A DNA stretch of 64,000 nucleotides. It comes from Curvibacter sp. Its GTDB lineage: Bacteria; Pseudomonadota; Gammaproteobacteria; Burkholderiales; Burkholderiaceae_C. Positions 25,152 through 41,295 of this stretch are shown in pieces. The translations under genes and the position numbers were made by a program. The stretch covers positions 24,790-88,789 of the forward strand of contig REAW01000008.1 in assembly GCA_004293725.1 (NCBI GenBank), in the 5' to 3' direction. The notes beneath the pieces are model-generated. The model was not told where the DNA came from and did no database searches. It saw only the letters and a list, made by a program, of their open reading frames with translations. The stretch's first letter is position 1. Each line of letters begins with the position of its first letter.

Positions 25152-27341
25152 ATGACGCTCCAAGACCATGACCTGATTGCTTTGATGCATGCAGAGCACA
25201 CCGATCCTTTTGGCGTGTTGGGCATGCACACCCGTGCCGATGGGCTGGCAGTCCATGCGTTGTTGCCGGGTGCCGAGCAGGTCGACCTGATTGACAGGGA
25301 AACCGGTCTGGTGCGTGCAGCCTTGAAACGGCAAGCCGGGAGCGTCGTGTTTGGTGTTTTGATGACCAATGTTGCGAGCTTCGATTACCAATTGCGCGTG
25401 CAGTGGGCGTCAGGGCCTGTGCAATTGCTCGAAGACCCCTACCGTTTTCCTTTGGTCTTGCAAGATTTGGATCTGTGGCTGCTGGCCGAAGGTACCCACC
25501 AGCGTCCGTTCGAGTGTTTGGGCGCGCATTTGGTTTCTATCAACGGTGTGTCGGGTGCCAGCTTTGCGGTGTGGGCGCCCAATGCACGACGCGTTTCCGT
25601 GGTGGGTTCGTTCAACCAGTGGGACGGCCGGCGCCACCCCATGCGGTTTCGACGCGAGTGCGGCGTGTGGGAGATTTTTATCCCTGAAGTCGCGCAGGGC
25701 GACCTCTACAAGTTTGAAATCCTGGGCGCACAGGGCCAGATCGCAGTCAAGGCCGATCCGTTTGCCTTCCACGCCCAACTGCGGCCCGATACTGCCAGTG
25801 TGGTCTACCCACTGCCACCGCGCCTGCCCATGCGCGCAGACCGTGCCGCAGCCAATGCCTTTGACCAACCCATCAGCATTTACGAAGTGCACTTGGGCTC
25901 CTGGCGCAAGGTGGACGGTTGGCGCTGGCTCTGCTACCGCGAGCTGGCCGAGACCCTGGTGCCCTATGCCAAGGAGATGGGCTTTACCCACCTGGAGCTG
26001 CTTCCTGTCAGTGAGCACCCATTTGACGGCTCCTGGGGTTATCAACCCCTGGGGCTGTTTGCACCCACCTCGCGGTTTGGTTCGCCCGAAGATTTCAAGT
26101 TCTTTGTCGATGCCGCGCACACCGCCGGTCTGGGCGTGATTCTGGATTGGGTACCTGCGCATTTTCCGAGTGACGCCCACGGCCTGACCGAGTTTGATGG
26201 CACCCACCTGTACGAGTACGCAGACCCCAAAGAAGGTTTTCACCAAGACTGGAACACCCTGATTTACAACTTTGGTCGCACCGAGGTACGCAACTTCTTG
26301 GTCGGCAATGCGCTGTATTGGCTGGAGCGCTACGGCATCGACGGCTTGCGCGTAGACGCGGTCGCATCCATGCTCTACCGCGACTACAGCCGCGAAGAGG
26401 GGCAATGGATACCCAACAAACACGGCGGCCGTGAAAACCTGGAGGCCATTGCCTTCCTGCGCCGAATGAACCACACCGTGGGCACCGAGCGGCCCGGCGC
26501 CATCACGCTGGCCGAAGAATCCACAGCCTTTCCGGGCGTTAGCCGCCCGCCCAGCCCGGATTTGCAAAGCGGTGGCTTGGGCTTTCACTACAAGTGGAAC
26601 ATGGGCTGGATGCACGACACCCTGCAATACGCATCGCTGGACCCCGTGCACCGCCGCCATCACCAGAACAAACTCACCTTTGGGCTGATGTATGCCTTTA
26701 CCGAAAACTTTGTTTTGCCGTTTTCGCACGACGAAGTAGTGCATGGCAAAGGCTCTCTCTTGGGCAAGATGCCGGGTGACGACTGGCAACGCTTCTCCAA
26801 CTTGCGGGCGCTTTACGGTTTCATGTGGGCGTACCCTGGCAAAAAGCTGCTGTTTATGGGCTGCGAGTTGGCCCAGCCTACGGAATGGGCTGATGGGTCG
26901 GAGCTGTCCTGGCATCTGGAGCAGCAGCCGGCCCACCAAGGTGTTCAGCGCCTTGTGCGCGATCTGAATCGCGTGTACCAAGCGTTCCCTGCGTTGCACC
27001 AGCAGGATGTGCAAAGTGGCGGGTTCGACTGGATCGCCCACGAAGACGCAGCCCAGTCGGTGGTGGTCTTCGCCCGCTATGGCCGGGGCGGCGAATGTGC
27101 AGTGGTCGTCTGCAACTTCACGCCCTTGCCGCGCCAGGGCTATCGCATCGGTATGCCGCAGGCAGGTACCTGGCGAGAGTTGATCAACACCGATAACGTG
27201 GTGTACGGTGGCAGTGGCGTCGGCAATGGTGAGCTGGCGAGCGAGGCTGTGGCCCACCACCACCGGGCGCAGTCAGTGGTGCTCAACCTGCCGCCACAGG
27301 CATGCCTTGTGCTCACTCGCATGTCTCCCCAATTGACCTGA
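25152..27341 (+). CDS. glgB: 1,4-alpha-glucan branching enzyme GlgB
   Basis: Introduces alpha-1,6 branches into glycogen. It has 729 residues, the long bacterial form: an N-terminal CBM48-like N1 module, a second CBM48 ([27 protein letters not shown]), a GH13 barrel and a C-terminal beta domain. The nucleophile Asp is D402 in [12 protein letters not shown], the acid Glu is in [11 protein letters not shown] (about 455), and the third acid is in [23 protein letters not shown]...DPFGVLGMH is the usual start although no Shine-Dalgarno is visible and a hairpin precedes it. It is the first gene of glgB-glgX-pgm-glgC-glgA-glgP; glgX follows 15 bases later. Confidence 0.97.
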   Translation: MTLQDHDLIALMHAEHTDPFGVLGMHTRADGLAVHALLPGAEQVDLIDRETGLVRAALKRQAGSVVFGVLMTNVASFDYQLRVQWASGPVQLLEDPYRFPLVLQDLDLWLLAEGTHQRPFECLGAHLVSINGVSGASFAVWAPNARRVSVVGSFNQWDGRRHPMRFRRECGVWEIFIPEVAQGDLYKFEILGAQGQIAVKADPFAFHAQLRPDTASVVYPLPPRLPMRADRAAANAFDQPISIYEVHLGSWRKVDGWRWLCYRELAETLVPYAKEMGFTHLELLPVSEHPFDGSWGYQPLGLFAPTSRFGSPEDFKFFVDAAHTAGLGVILDWVPAHFPSDAHGLTEFDGTHLYEYADPKEGFHQDWNTLIYNFGRTEVRNFLVGNALYWLERYGIDGLRVDAVASMLYRDYSREEGQWIPNKHGGRENLEAIAFLRRMNHTVGTERPGAITLAEESTAFPGVSRPPSPDLQSGGLGFHYKWNMGWMHDTLQYASLDPVHRRHHQNKLTFGLMYAFTENFVLPFSHDEVVHGKGSLLGKMPGDDWQRFSNLRALYGFMWAYPGKKLLFMGCELAQPTEWADGSELSWHLEQQPAHQGVQRLVRDLNRVYQAFPALHQQDVQSGGFDWIAHEDAAQSVVVFARYGRGGECAVVVCNFTPLPRQGYRIGMPQAGTWRELINTDNVVYGGSGVGNGELASEAVAHHHRAQSVVLNLPPQACLVLTRMSPQLT

Positions 27342-27356
27342 AGGATTTTGTAGGCA

Positions 27357-31104
<3,748 letters not shown>

Positions 31105-31153
31105 GCCACAAAACTGCGTCAATAGTTCCCACAAAAAATATCAGGAGACAGAC

Positions 31154-32458
31154 ATGAACACAACCCAAACGCAGCGTAGCTTGGTACAGCAAGAGCGCCA
31201 TATGCAACCCCACATGCTGGTGCGACGCACCATCGCCTTGGTGCTGGCTGGTGGCCGGGGTTCCCGCCTCAAACAACTGACCGACCGACGCGCAAAACCC
31301 GCGGTGTACTTTGGTGGCAAGTTCCGTATTGTTGACTTTGCGTTGTCCAATTGCGTGAATTCAGGCATTCGCCGCATCGGCGTCATCACTCAGTACAAAT
31401 CCCACTCGCTGCTGCGCCACCTTCAGCGTGGCTGGAGTTTTTTGCGCGCCGAGCTCAATGAAATGGTAGACCTGTTGCCAGCCCAGCAAAGGGTGGACGA
31501 AGAGCACTGGTACCGGGGAACCGCGGACGCCATTTACCAAAACATGGACATCATCCAAAGCAGCAGCCCCGAATACGTGGTGGTGCTGGCGGGCGACCAT
31601 GTGTACAAAATGGATTACTCGTTAATGCTCAAAGACCATGTGGAAAGTGGCGCTGGCTGCACGGTGGGTTGTATCGAGGTGCCGCGGGCCGAGGCGAGTG
31701 CATTTGGTGTCATGGCGGTTGATGCCTCGCGCCACATCACAGAGTTTGTAGAAAAACCTGCAGACCCACCCCCCATGCCCGGCAACGATGCCGTGTCACT
31801 GGCCAGCATGGGCATTTACATCTTCGACGCGCAGTACCTCTACGCCCTGCTGAAAGACGACATTGCAAACCCCAACTCCAGCCACGACTTTGGCAAAGAC
31901 GTGATTCCGCGCGTGGTGCGCGAGGGCCGCGCAATTGCTCATCCGTTTTCCATGTCGTGCGTGTCGTCCACACCGGACGCCGTGCCCTACTGGCGCGATG
32001 TGGGCACGATCGATGCGTTTTGGGAGGCCAACCTGGACCTGGCCTCGGTCACTCCCGAACTCGACATTTACGACACCAGCTGGCCTATCTGGACCAGCCA
32101 GCGGCAACTGCCACCAGCCAAATTTGTGCAAGATGCCGATGGCAAACACGGGCAGGCCATCAACACCATGGTGTCAGGTGGTTGTATTGTGTCGGGCTCC
32201 ATCGTCAGCAACTCGGTGCTGTTCAGCAGCGTGCGCGTGCACTCCTTCTGTGTGATTGACCAAGCCGTGTTGCTACCCGAGGTCACCATTGGCCGCAGCT
32301 GCCGCTTGAGCCGTGTGGTGGTGGACCGCGGTTGTTCTTTGCCTGATGGACTCGTTATTGGCGAAGACCCGGTGTTGGATGCCGCACGCTTTGAACGCAC
32401 GGACAACGGCGTAGTACTTGTCACCAAGGACATGCTCAACCGCCTGCCTTCGCCTTAG
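31154..32458 (+). CDS. glgC: Glucose-1-phosphate adenylyltransferase GlgC
   Basis: Makes ADP-glucose, the committed and allosterically controlled step of glycogen synthesis. It has 434 residues. The nucleotide-binding loop [28 protein letters not shown] at about 29-56 contains the activator-site lysine region. FVEKPADPP and [16 protein letters not shown] are catalytic-domain blocks, and the C-terminal third is a left-handed beta-helix. A clear AGGAGA Shine-Dalgarno precedes the ATG at 31154. In the family the enzyme is activated by sugar phosphates and inhibited by AMP or Pi. Confidence 0.97.
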   Translation: MNTTQTQRSLVQQERHMQPHMLVRRTIALVLAGGRGSRLKQLTDRRAKPAVYFGGKFRIVDFALSNCVNSGIRRIGVITQYKSHSLLRHLQRGWSFLRAELNEMVDLLPAQQRVDEEHWYRGTADAIYQNMDIIQSSSPEYVVVLAGDHVYKMDYSLMLKDHVESGAGCTVGCIEVPRAEASAFGVMAVDASRHITEFVEKPADPPPMPGNDAVSLASMGIYIFDAQYLYALLKDDIANPNSSHDFGKDVIPRVVREGRAIAHPFSMSCVSSTPDAVPYWRDVGTIDAFWEANLDLASVTPELDIYDTSWPIWTSQRQLPPAKFVQDADGKHGQAINTMVSGGCIVSGSIVSNSVLFSSVRVHSFCVIDQAVLLPEVTIGRSCRLSRVVVDRGCSLPDGLVIGEDPVLDAARFERTDNGVVLVTKDMLNRLPSP

Positions 32459-32500
32459 CCTGCAAACCGTTCTGAACCGCAAGAGCCACAGAAAGTACCT

Positions 32501-33972
32501 TTGCCCATGCGCATCCTGCAAGTCAGTGCCGAAATTTTTCCGTTGCTCAAAACCGGGGGGCTTGCCGATATTGCCGGTGCATTGCCCGCTGCCCTGCAAG
32601 CGGCGGGTTGCGACATTCGTGTCTTGTTGCCGGGCTTTCCCGCCATTTGCGCAGGGCTGGAAGGCGCAGCACCCGTAGGCAGCTTTGCCATGCCCTGGGG
32701 CGAGCGGGTGGAAGTGGTCTACGGCACCTTGCCTGCGTTGGCCCGCGATGGACGCACGCTAGGCGCCTATGTGCTCTTGGCCCCTGGCCTGTATGACCGG
32801 CCTGGTAATCCGTACGAAGATGCGCGCAAGCAACCCTATGGCGACAACCACCGGCGCTTTGCGGCGCTGGGGCTGGCCGCTGCCCATGTGGCCTACGGGC
32901 TTGATGCCCAATGGCGCCCCCAGTTGGTGCACAGCCACGACTGGCATGCCGCGTTGGCTCCAGCCAGCCTGGCCCTGTGGAACGAAGGGCAGGGCCCGCG
33001 CGTTCCATCGGTCTACACCGTACACAACCTGGCCTACCAAGGCGTGTTTGGCCCCGAGCACTTTGGCGACTTGGGGCTGCCGGGGCGCGCCTTTCATGTG
33101 CATGGCATGGAGTTTCATGGCCAGCTCTCGTTCATGAAAGCCGGGCTGTACTACGCCAACCACATCACCACTGTCAGCCCCACCTACGCCCATGAAATCC
33201 AGGGGCCAGAACAGGGCTGTGGCTTAGACGGCTTGCTGCGCGCGCGCAACCAGCAGCTCAGTGGCATCCTGAACGCGGTAGACGACAGCGTGTGGAACCC
33301 CTCTGCGGACACACTGATTGCCTACCCTTTTGACATGCGCCGCATGGCTGGAAAGGCGCAAAACAAGGCGGTGCTCCAGGCAGAAATGGGCCTTGCGCTG
33401 GAGCCCGATGCCCCGCTATTTGCCGTGGTGAGCCGCCTCACCGACCAAAAAGGCCTGCCACTGGTGCTTGCCGCAGTTGACGAAATCGTCTCCCGTGGCG
33501 GCCAGTTGCTGGTGCTGGGCAGTGGTGAGACCGGGCTGGAACAAGCGTTTGTGGCCCAAGCCATGGCCCATTCAGGGCGTGTGTCCGTCAAGCTGGGCTA
33601 TGACGAAACCTTTGCCCACCGCATCTTTGCGGGCAGCGATGTGACCCTCGTCCCCTCGCGTTTTGAACCCTGCGGCCTGACCCAGATGTATGGCCTGAAG
33701 TACGGCAGCTTGCCCTTGGTGCGCCGTGTTGGCGGCCTGGCCGACACCGTGGTCGACAGCGATTTGGAGACCCTGGAAGACCGCACCGCCACAGGCTTTG
33801 TGTTTAACGACTTTGATGAAACCCAGTACCGCCGCGCGGTACGACGTGCCTTTGCGCTGTACCACCGCAAAACCGAATGGAACCGCGTGCGCCAGACCGG
33901 CATGAAGCTTGCCTTCGACTGGACTACCGCCGCCGGGCACTACACCGCGCTTTACCAAAAGCTGATCCAAGC

Positions 33973-33976
<4 letters not shown>
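32501..33976 (+). CDS. glgA: Glycogen synthase GlgA (GT5)
   Basis: Transfers glucose from ADP-glucose to the growing alpha-1,4 chain. It has 491 residues. The ADP-binding N-terminal motif is the [13 protein letters not shown] stretch at about 19-31; [11 protein letters not shown] is the usual GT5 block; the C-terminal domain shows [31 protein letters not shown] with the catalytic Glu, and [11 protein letters not shown]. An internal ATG two codons downstream (32507) is an equally likely start. The stop overlaps the glgP ATG (ATGA). Confidence 0.97.
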
Positions 33977-36450
<2,474 letters not shown>

Positions 36451-36473
36451 TGGAAAGCTGGAGGCGGATTTAT

Positions 36474-36530
36474 GCCAAATATGCCTCTGGCGCCTGTGGA
36501 ATATGCGCGAGTAGCTATGAATTCAGGAGT
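36474..36530 (-). repeat. Dispersed Comamonadaceae-type repeat, copy B, between glgP and the DUF1294 gene
   Basis: Read on the minus strand it runs TCCTGAATTCATAGCTACTC, then GCGCATATTCCACAGGCGCC and AGAGGC. It is the best match to copy A over the AGCT...CCAGAGGC block. It overlaps the last codons of the minus-strand cold-shock/DUF1294 gene and supplies its TAG stop. Confidence 0.75.
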
Positions 36531-37195
36531 GGTTTGATCCGGTCCCAAAACAAATAGGCGCATAGTGCACCGAGGTGCACCCACACCGTCAACCAATACA
36601 TCGCCTGAAAACCGGGCTTGACGGTTTTGTGTCGCAACACCTGCTGCGCCAATCGCGCGGCGGGCCAGCCGCCTGACAAGCCAAAGAGGTGCAAGGTATC
36701 TTCTTTCGTGCGCCATTGGCGTTTCCGGGCGGCATGCTTGTCCACCCAGTAGGCAAAGAATGTTGTTGCGTTAATGATCAACGCGCCTGCCAAGGCAATA
36801 GCCGGGATGCGGTGCTGCAGTACACCCCAAACCAACAAAATTGCCCAAATCAAGGACAGGCTGCCGACACCCATCGCAGACGGAGCGGGTGCGTTCTTAG
36901 AGGCAGCCCAATTGTTAGCCTGATGGGGTGGCCGTGATTTCACTGGAGTCCGCTGCGTACCGCTGAGCGCAGCAGGCATGGACGAATAGGCCTGCATTGC
37001 CCTAACTGCCATGGCTCTGGGGCCCTTGCCACCCACATGGATTTCTTCAAAATCAACGGTGGAATTGATGGGTGGCTGCATGCCACCCGCACAGTCACGA
37101 ATATGAAAAAAGATGTCCTGACTGGTTGCATTGCAGCGTATGAAGCCGAACCCTCGCTGATCGTCCCAGCGGACCACTTTCCCCTGCTTTTTCAT
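36515..37195 (-). CDS. Cold-shock domain plus DUF1294 membrane protein
   Basis: A 226-residue fusion. Residues 1-65 are a cold-shock OB fold with the RNA-binding motif RGFGFIRC (RNP1) and DIFFHI (RNP2). A linker of about 45 residues follows, then a DUF1294 membrane part with about three helices (SLIWAILLVWGVLQ, AGALIINATTFFAYWV, MYWLTVWVHLGALCAYLF). This architecture is widespread in proteobacteria, function unknown; presumably an inner-membrane protein with a nucleic-acid-binding head. The last residues, LLNS and stop, fall in repeat B, so the C-terminus may have been rewritten by the repeat. Confidence 0.88.
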   Translation of the reverse strand: MKKQGKVVRWDDQRGFGFIRCNATSQDIFFHIRDCAGGMQPPINSTVDFEEIHVGGKGPRAMAVRAMQAYSSMPAALSGTQRTPVKSRPPHQANNWAASKNAPAPSAMGVGSLSLIWAILLVWGVLQHRIPAIALAGALIINATTFFAYWVDKHAARKRQWRTKEDTLHLFGLSGGWPAARLAQQVLRHKTVKPGFQAMYWLTVWVHLGALCAYLFWDRIKPLLNS

Positions 37196-37252
37196 GAATC
37201 CCCTTGTCAGCGTCCACCGCTGTATTGCGGCGTAGCACTTAATGGTCGATGG

Positions 37253-37966
37253 TTAGCCAGCCAGCGACACGTAGACGTTCTGCACGTCGTCGTTGCCGTC
37301 AATGGCGGCCAGGAAGGCTTCTACTTCTTCCAGCGCTTCGGCGCTCAGGCTTGCGGGGTCGACAGGGTTTTTGGCTTTGTAGCCCAGCTTGGCGGACAAC
37401 ACGTTGAAGCCGAAGTTGGGCAGGGCGCGGCTCACCAGGTCCAGGTCGGTGGGGTCGGTGTAGAACACGGTGTTGCCTTCTTCATCGCCCGGCTCAAAGT
37501 CTTGTGCGCCGGCCTCAATGGCTGCCACTTCGGCGTCCGAGTCGGCAGCGGTGGGAGCGGCTTCGATCATGCCCAGGTGGTTGAAGTCCCACGCTACCGA
37601 GCCGCTGGTGCCCAGCTGGCCTTTGCGGAACAGCACGCGCATTTCGGGGGCGGTGCGTTTCACGTTGTCGGTCAGGCACTCCACCATCACGGCCACCTGG
37701 TGCGGGGCAAAGCCTTCGTAAATCACGTGTTCGTAGTGCACCACTTCGCCGCTCAGGCCTGCGCCTTTTTTAATGGCACGGTCCAGCGTGTCTTTGGGCA
37801 TGGAGACTTTGCGGGCCTGCTCCACCACCAGGCGCAATTTGGAGTTTGCCGCCGGGTCCGCGCCGCCGCGGGCGGCCACGGTAATTTCTTTCACCAGCTT
37901 GGTAAACAGCTTGCCCTTGGCGTCAGCGACCAGTGCTTTGCCTTTTGCTTTCCATTGCGCGCCCAT
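37253..37966 (-). CDS. YebC/PmpR-family protein
   Basis: A 237-residue cytosolic protein. The start [28 protein letters not shown] differs slightly from classical YebC (MAGHSKW...) and fits the second, YeeN-like branch. [37 protein letters not shown] and [26 protein letters not shown] are signature blocks. YebC proteins were long called transcriptional regulators; recent work also ties them to translation at polyproline stretches. Which applies here is undecided. Confidence 0.92.
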   Translation of the reverse strand: MGAQWKAKGKALVADAKGKLFTKLVKEITVAARGGADPAANSKLRLVVEQARKVSMPKDTLDRAIKKGAGLSGEVVHYEHVIYEGFAPHQVAVMVECLTDNVKRTAPEMRVLFRKGQLGTSGSVAWDFNHLGMIEAAPTAADSDAEVAAIEAGAQDFEPGDEEGNTVFYTDPTDLDLVSRALPNFGFNVLSAKLGYKAKNPVDPASLSAEALEEVEAFLAAIDGNDDVQNVYVSLAG

Positions 37967-38010
37967 AGCGAATCTTTCTGTGTTGTTTGAAACGAATTTT
38001 ACTTGGCGGG

Positions 38011-38925
38011 CTAGGGCAGGGTGTACAGCGGAATGTCCTTGGCGGTGGCCAGGGCGTCGAGTTGTTGGCGGGTTTTGCCTGCCAGGTAGGCGGCGATGGC
38101 GGTGTGCGTCTCGGGGGCGAACATGGCCAGGATGTGGGATTGTCGCAGACCCACTTCGGCTGCCAGTGCTGCGGCAAAGTGCGGCTCCAGTGCGGCCAGC
38201 GCCACACGGCCGTCTTGGCAGGGGTAGACCCGGTAGCCCGCATGGCCGCCACCCACGGCAGCGCCCTTGCTGGTCAGGCCCCAGGTGCGTGGCAAGGCCA
38301 GATAAGCCGCAGCTACGGACAAAGCCACCTCTTGGTAGACGCCTTTGCCTTGTTGCAGTTGCAGCAGGCGGGCCTGCAGCACGGCTTCAGAGGCCATGAG
38401 CGAGCCGCCCATGTCGGCATACAGCGTGGGCGGCAGGTCCAGGCCGGTCACAAGCTGGTTTTCTGCCAGGTAGGTCAAGTCGTGGCCGGGCTCTTCGGCA
38501 CGGGCGCCGGGCGCTCCCACAATGGCCACCACGCTGAGCTGGGGGTAGTGCTTGTGCAGCGCCTTCCACTCCAGCCCCAGCTTTTTGAGGGCCGACGGGC
38601 GGAAGGAGGTGAGCAGGATGTCGGTTTTTGCCAGCGCCTTGTGCAAGGTCTTTTGCCCAGCCTCGGTCTTGAGGTCTGCGCTGGTGGTCTTCATGCCCGC
38701 GTGCATCACCTCGTAGGCGGCACGGTTGTACAAGCCCATGGGGTCGCCGCTGGTACCTTGGGGCGCGCTAGGGTGGGGCGGCGGCTCCAGCTTCATGCAG
38801 GTGGCGCCCATGTCGCGGCAGCGCATCAGCGCGGCTGGGCCCGGCAGATTGAGCGCCAGGCTCAGAATGCGCACGCCCTTGAGTGGGCGCAAACCGGGGC
38901 TTTTGACCGTGTTGGCTGGGGTCAT
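38011..38925 (-). CDS. CaiB/BaiF-type CoA transferase or racemase, shorter than usual
   Basis: A 304-residue member of the family III CoA-transferase fold. [33 protein letters not shown] at the N-terminus, then [17 protein letters not shown] and [15 protein letters not shown], where the aspartate corresponds to the catalytic Asp of formyl-CoA transferase. The usual length is 360-400 residues; this protein stops at [10 protein letters not shown], apparently without the C-terminal extension. It could be a functional short alpha-methylacyl-CoA racemase-like enzyme or a truncated one. The ATG at 38925 has GGAGAT nearby; the frame continues upstream but lacks homology there. Confidence 0.8.
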   Translation of the reverse strand: MTPANTVKSPGLRPLKGVRILSLALNLPGPAALMRCRDMGATCMKLEPPPHPSAPQGTSGDPMGLYNRAAYEVMHAGMKTTSADLKTEAGQKTLHKALAKTDILLTSFRPSALKKLGLEWKALHKHYPQLSVVAIVGAPGARAEEPGHDLTYLAENQLVTGLDLPPTLYADMGGSLMASEAVLQARLLQLQQGKGVYQEVALSVAAAYLALPRTWGLTSKGAAVGGGHAGYRVYPCQDGRVALAALEPHFAAALAAEVGLRQSHILAMFAPETHTAIAAYLAGKTRQQLDALATAKDIPLYTLP

Positions 38926-38940
38926 GGTGATCTCCTGATT

Positions 38941-38995
38941 GCTATCAAAAAAGTAGCTATTGGCGCAAGTAGTAAAAGCGCTAGAGCCTGTTTTT
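38941..38995 (+). repeat. Dispersed Comamonadaceae-type repeat, copy D, between caiB-like and flavodoxin genes
   Basis: Starts GCTATCAAAAAAGTAGCTAT, continues TGGCGCAAGTAGTAAAAGCG and CTAGAGCC followed by TTTTT. It lies in the leader of the CaiB-type gene. It aligns with copy A at GCTAT, AGCT, GCGCAA and the AGAG-C block. Confidence 0.7.
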
Positions 38996-39004
38996 GTTAA
39001 TTTT

Positions 39005-39463
39005 TTAGGCAGCGGGTGCCAGTTGGGCAGCCCATGCCGTGAGCCACGCCACTGCGTCGTCTTCCGGCTGGGTCGTTTCCAAGGCGTCCAGCACGCAGAT
39101 GTCGCCCACGCGCTGGGCGCCCAGGTCGCGCAGGCGCTCGTCGAACTGTTTGCCGCCGCCCAAAAAACTGTCGCCATAGCTGCTGTCGCCCAGTGCCACC
39201 AAGCCAAAGCGCACATGGCCCAGGTATTTGGCCTGGGCGTCTAGCGAGTGGAACAGCGCTTGTGCGTTGTCGGGCAGGTCACCGCTGCCCGTGGTGCTGG
39301 TGCAAATAATGAAAGCGCCGGGTTGGTCAAATACGGTGATGTCCAGCCCGTCCATGGGCAGTACGTCTACCGTGGCGTGAATGTCATCTGCGCTGAACTG
39401 CAGGGCTTGGGCGACGCTGCTGGCATTGCCGTGCATGGTGCCCACAAGGATGGTGATCTGCAT
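39005..39463 (-). CDS. Flavodoxin-domain protein (MioC-like)
   Basis: A 152-residue flavodoxin. The FMN phosphate loop is GTMHGNASSVAQAL at residues 8-21, and the other flavin-contact loops are CTSTTGSGDLPDNA and ALGDSSYGDSFLGGGKQFDERL. Size and pattern are those of the MioC / cytochrome P450 reductase-type short flavodoxins, which carry single electrons. No partner reductase or oxidoreductase is beside it. Divergent from the exonuclease gene. Confidence 0.88.
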   Translation of the reverse strand: MQITILVGTMHGNASSVAQALQFSADDIHATVDVLPMDGLDITVFDQPGAFIICTSTTGSGDLPDNAQALFHSLDAQAKYLGHVRFGLVALGDSSYGDSFLGGGKQFDERLRDLGAQRVGDICVLDALETTQPEDDAVAWLTAWAAQLAPAA

Positions 39464-39540
39464 AGGGAAGAGGAATACGGAATTGCCGCTGATGATAGGG
39501 GCAATAATGGCGGCTTACCCGGCAACGGGATTCCCGTCAT

Positions 39541-40665
39541 TTGCAGGTGCCCCCCGTGACCCAACCCCCACATCCGCAGCTGGGTTTTGCCTTTTTGGCC
39601 GAGCTGCCCACCCTGGACCTTGCGCCGCCCAAACGCGCCGCCCGCGCGCCCAAGGCCGCTGCCAAGCCTACCACCAAGACCGCAACGGCGACGCCCGCCA
39701 TCAGCGCTTCTGCCCCAAGCGCCTTGCCTCCGGCGCAGCCCGCAACACCAGCTACGCCCGCGCTGGATGCCGCCGCCATGGCCGTGGCGCTGGAAGCCCA
39801 CCCCGACTACCGCGTACAGCGCCGCCTGGTGCCCCAACTGCAGTGGCCGGGCACGGCGCAGGGCAGCATCACGCGCATTCTGGTGCTGGACACCGAGACC
39901 ACGGGCCTGGACCAGGCCCGCGAAAAGATCATTGAGCTGGCGCTCTTGCGCGTGGACGTGGACACCGCCACCGGCTTGCCCGTGGGGCCAGTGCAGGTGT
40001 ACGACGGGCTGGAAGACCCGGGTAAGCCCATTCCCGCCGAGGTGGTGAAGATCACCGGCATTACCGATGCTGACGTACGCGGGCAGGCCTTGGACGAAGC
40101 CCGCGTGGCAGAGCTGCTGCAGGGGGTGGACGTGGTCATTGCCCACAACGCCGGGTTTGACCGCCCGTTTGTGGAAGGCCGCCTGCCTGCGTTTGCCAAA
40201 GTGGCTTGGGCGTGTTCGTTTGCCGATATTGACTGGAAAGCCCAGGGCCGCAGCTCAGCCAAGTTAGAGAGCTTGGCGCAGGCGCTGGGCCTGTTTTATG
40301 ACGCCCACCGAGCAGAGATGGACTGCCATGCGTTGCTGGCCGTGCTGGCTGCGCCGCTGCCCCAAGGCGCTGGCACTGCGCTGGCCCATGTACTGGAGGC
40401 GGCGCGCAAACCCAGCTACCGCTTGAGCGCCACCAACGCCCCGTTTGACGCGAAGGATGTGCTCAAGGCACGTGGCTACCGCTGGAACGCCGACCAGCGC
40501 GTGTGGGCCACACGCCTGAGCGACGACGCGGCGCTGCATGCCGAATTTGATTGGCTGCGCGAGCAGGTTTACAACCACCGCCACGCCGCTGTGCAGATTG
40601 AGAAGCTGGATGCGTTGGCCAAGTACTCGGCCCGCACGGGCGTAACCGTGCACCAGCAACTCTAA
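39541..40665 (+). CDS. 3'-5' exonuclease of the DnaQ/epsilon family
   Basis: A protein of about 374 residues. An Ala/Pro-rich basic N-terminal part (about 1-85) is probably unstructured. The DEDD exonuclease domain then shows VLDTETTGLD (Exo I, about 119-128), VIAHNAGFDRPFVEG (Exo II) and HRAEMDCHALLAVL (Exo III with the histidine, DEDDh type). The C-terminal part (KDVLKARGYRWNADQRVWAT) resembles a small domain often appended to such exonucleases. The start is uncertain: TTG at 39541 and GTG at 39556 are the candidates. Function is probably proofreading or nucleic-acid turnover apart from Pol III. Confidence 0.85.
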   Translation: MQVPPVTQPPHPQLGFAFLAELPTLDLAPPKRAARAPKAAAKPTTKTATATPAISASAPSALPPAQPATPATPALDAAAMAVALEAHPDYRVQRRLVPQLQWPGTAQGSITRILVLDTETTGLDQAREKIIELALLRVDVDTATGLPVGPVQVYDGLEDPGKPIPAEVVKITGITDADVRGQALDEARVAELLQGVDVVIAHNAGFDRPFVEGRLPAFAKVAWACSFADIDWKAQGRSSAKLESLAQALGLFYDAHRAEMDCHALLAVLAAPLPQGAGTALAHVLEAARKPSYRLSATNAPFDAKDVLKARGYRWNADQRVWATRLSDDAALHAEFDWLREQVYNHRHAAVQIEKLDALAKYSARTGVTVHQQL

Positions 40666-40672
40666 GGACGCC

Positions 40673-41266
40673 ATGGCTGACCAACTGCGAGGCGTGCTGG
40701 AAGGCGTGCAAGTGGGCGCTGCGCGCAAGGTGCAGATAAGCGGGCGCAGCATTCTCACGGCCATTTACAAAACCGCCGTGGCAGGCCCGGTGACAGTGCA
40801 GCCTTTGGGGTTGGCGGGGGATGAACAGGCCGACCCCTCGGTGCATGGTGGGCTGGACAAAGCTGTCTACGCGTACCCCAGCGAGCACTATGCGGTTTGG
40901 CAGCAGGCCCGGCGCGAGGCGGGCGTGGCCGATATTGACGATGTGCTGCCATTTGGCTCCATGGGTGAAAACCTCACCCTCAGCGGCCTGCTGGAGGCGG
41001 ATGTGTGGGTTGGCGATGTGCTGCGCTTTGCCCACTGCGCTCTGCGTGTGGTGCAGCCGCGGGAACCCTGCTTCAAGTTCAACGCTGCCATGGGCTTCAA
41101 CACCGCCGTCAAGGCCATGGCGCTGAGCGGGCGTTGCGGCTTTTATCTGGCGGTGAATGAGCCCGGCACCGTGCAGGCCGGTGAAATGTTTACGCTGCAG
41201 CCTGGCCCGCGGAACATGGGCATTCCGGAGCTATTCAAGGCCAAGCTCTTCAAACATTTGCGCTGA
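40673..41266 (+). CDS. MOSC-domain protein (YiiM-like)
   Basis: A 197-residue MOSC (molybdenum cofactor sulfurase C-terminal) protein. AGDEQADPSVHGGLDKAVYAYPSEHYAVW, FGSMGENLTLSGLLEADVWVGD and the conserved cysteine in PREPCFKFNA are the family marks; that Cys is thought to handle sulfur or ligate Mo in related proteins. E. coli YiiM is linked to 6-hydroxylaminopurine resistance. The ATG follows the exonuclease stop by seven bases. Confidence 0.9.
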   Translation: MADQLRGVLEGVQVGAARKVQISGRSILTAIYKTAVAGPVTVQPLGLAGDEQADPSVHGGLDKAVYAYPSEHYAVWQQARREAGVADIDDVLPFGSMGENLTLSGLLEADVWVGDVLRFAHCALRVVQPREPCFKFNAAMGFNTAVKAMALSGRCGFYLAVNEPGTVQAGEMFTLQPGPRNMGIPELFKAKLFKHLR

Positions 41267-41295
41267 ACTTGCCGCATTCAAACCCAGTGAAAAGC

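Noticed and set aside
25410..27263. Long minus-strand open frame opposite glgB
   Set aside because: Antisense shadow of a GC-rich gene; no start signals and no known protein features.
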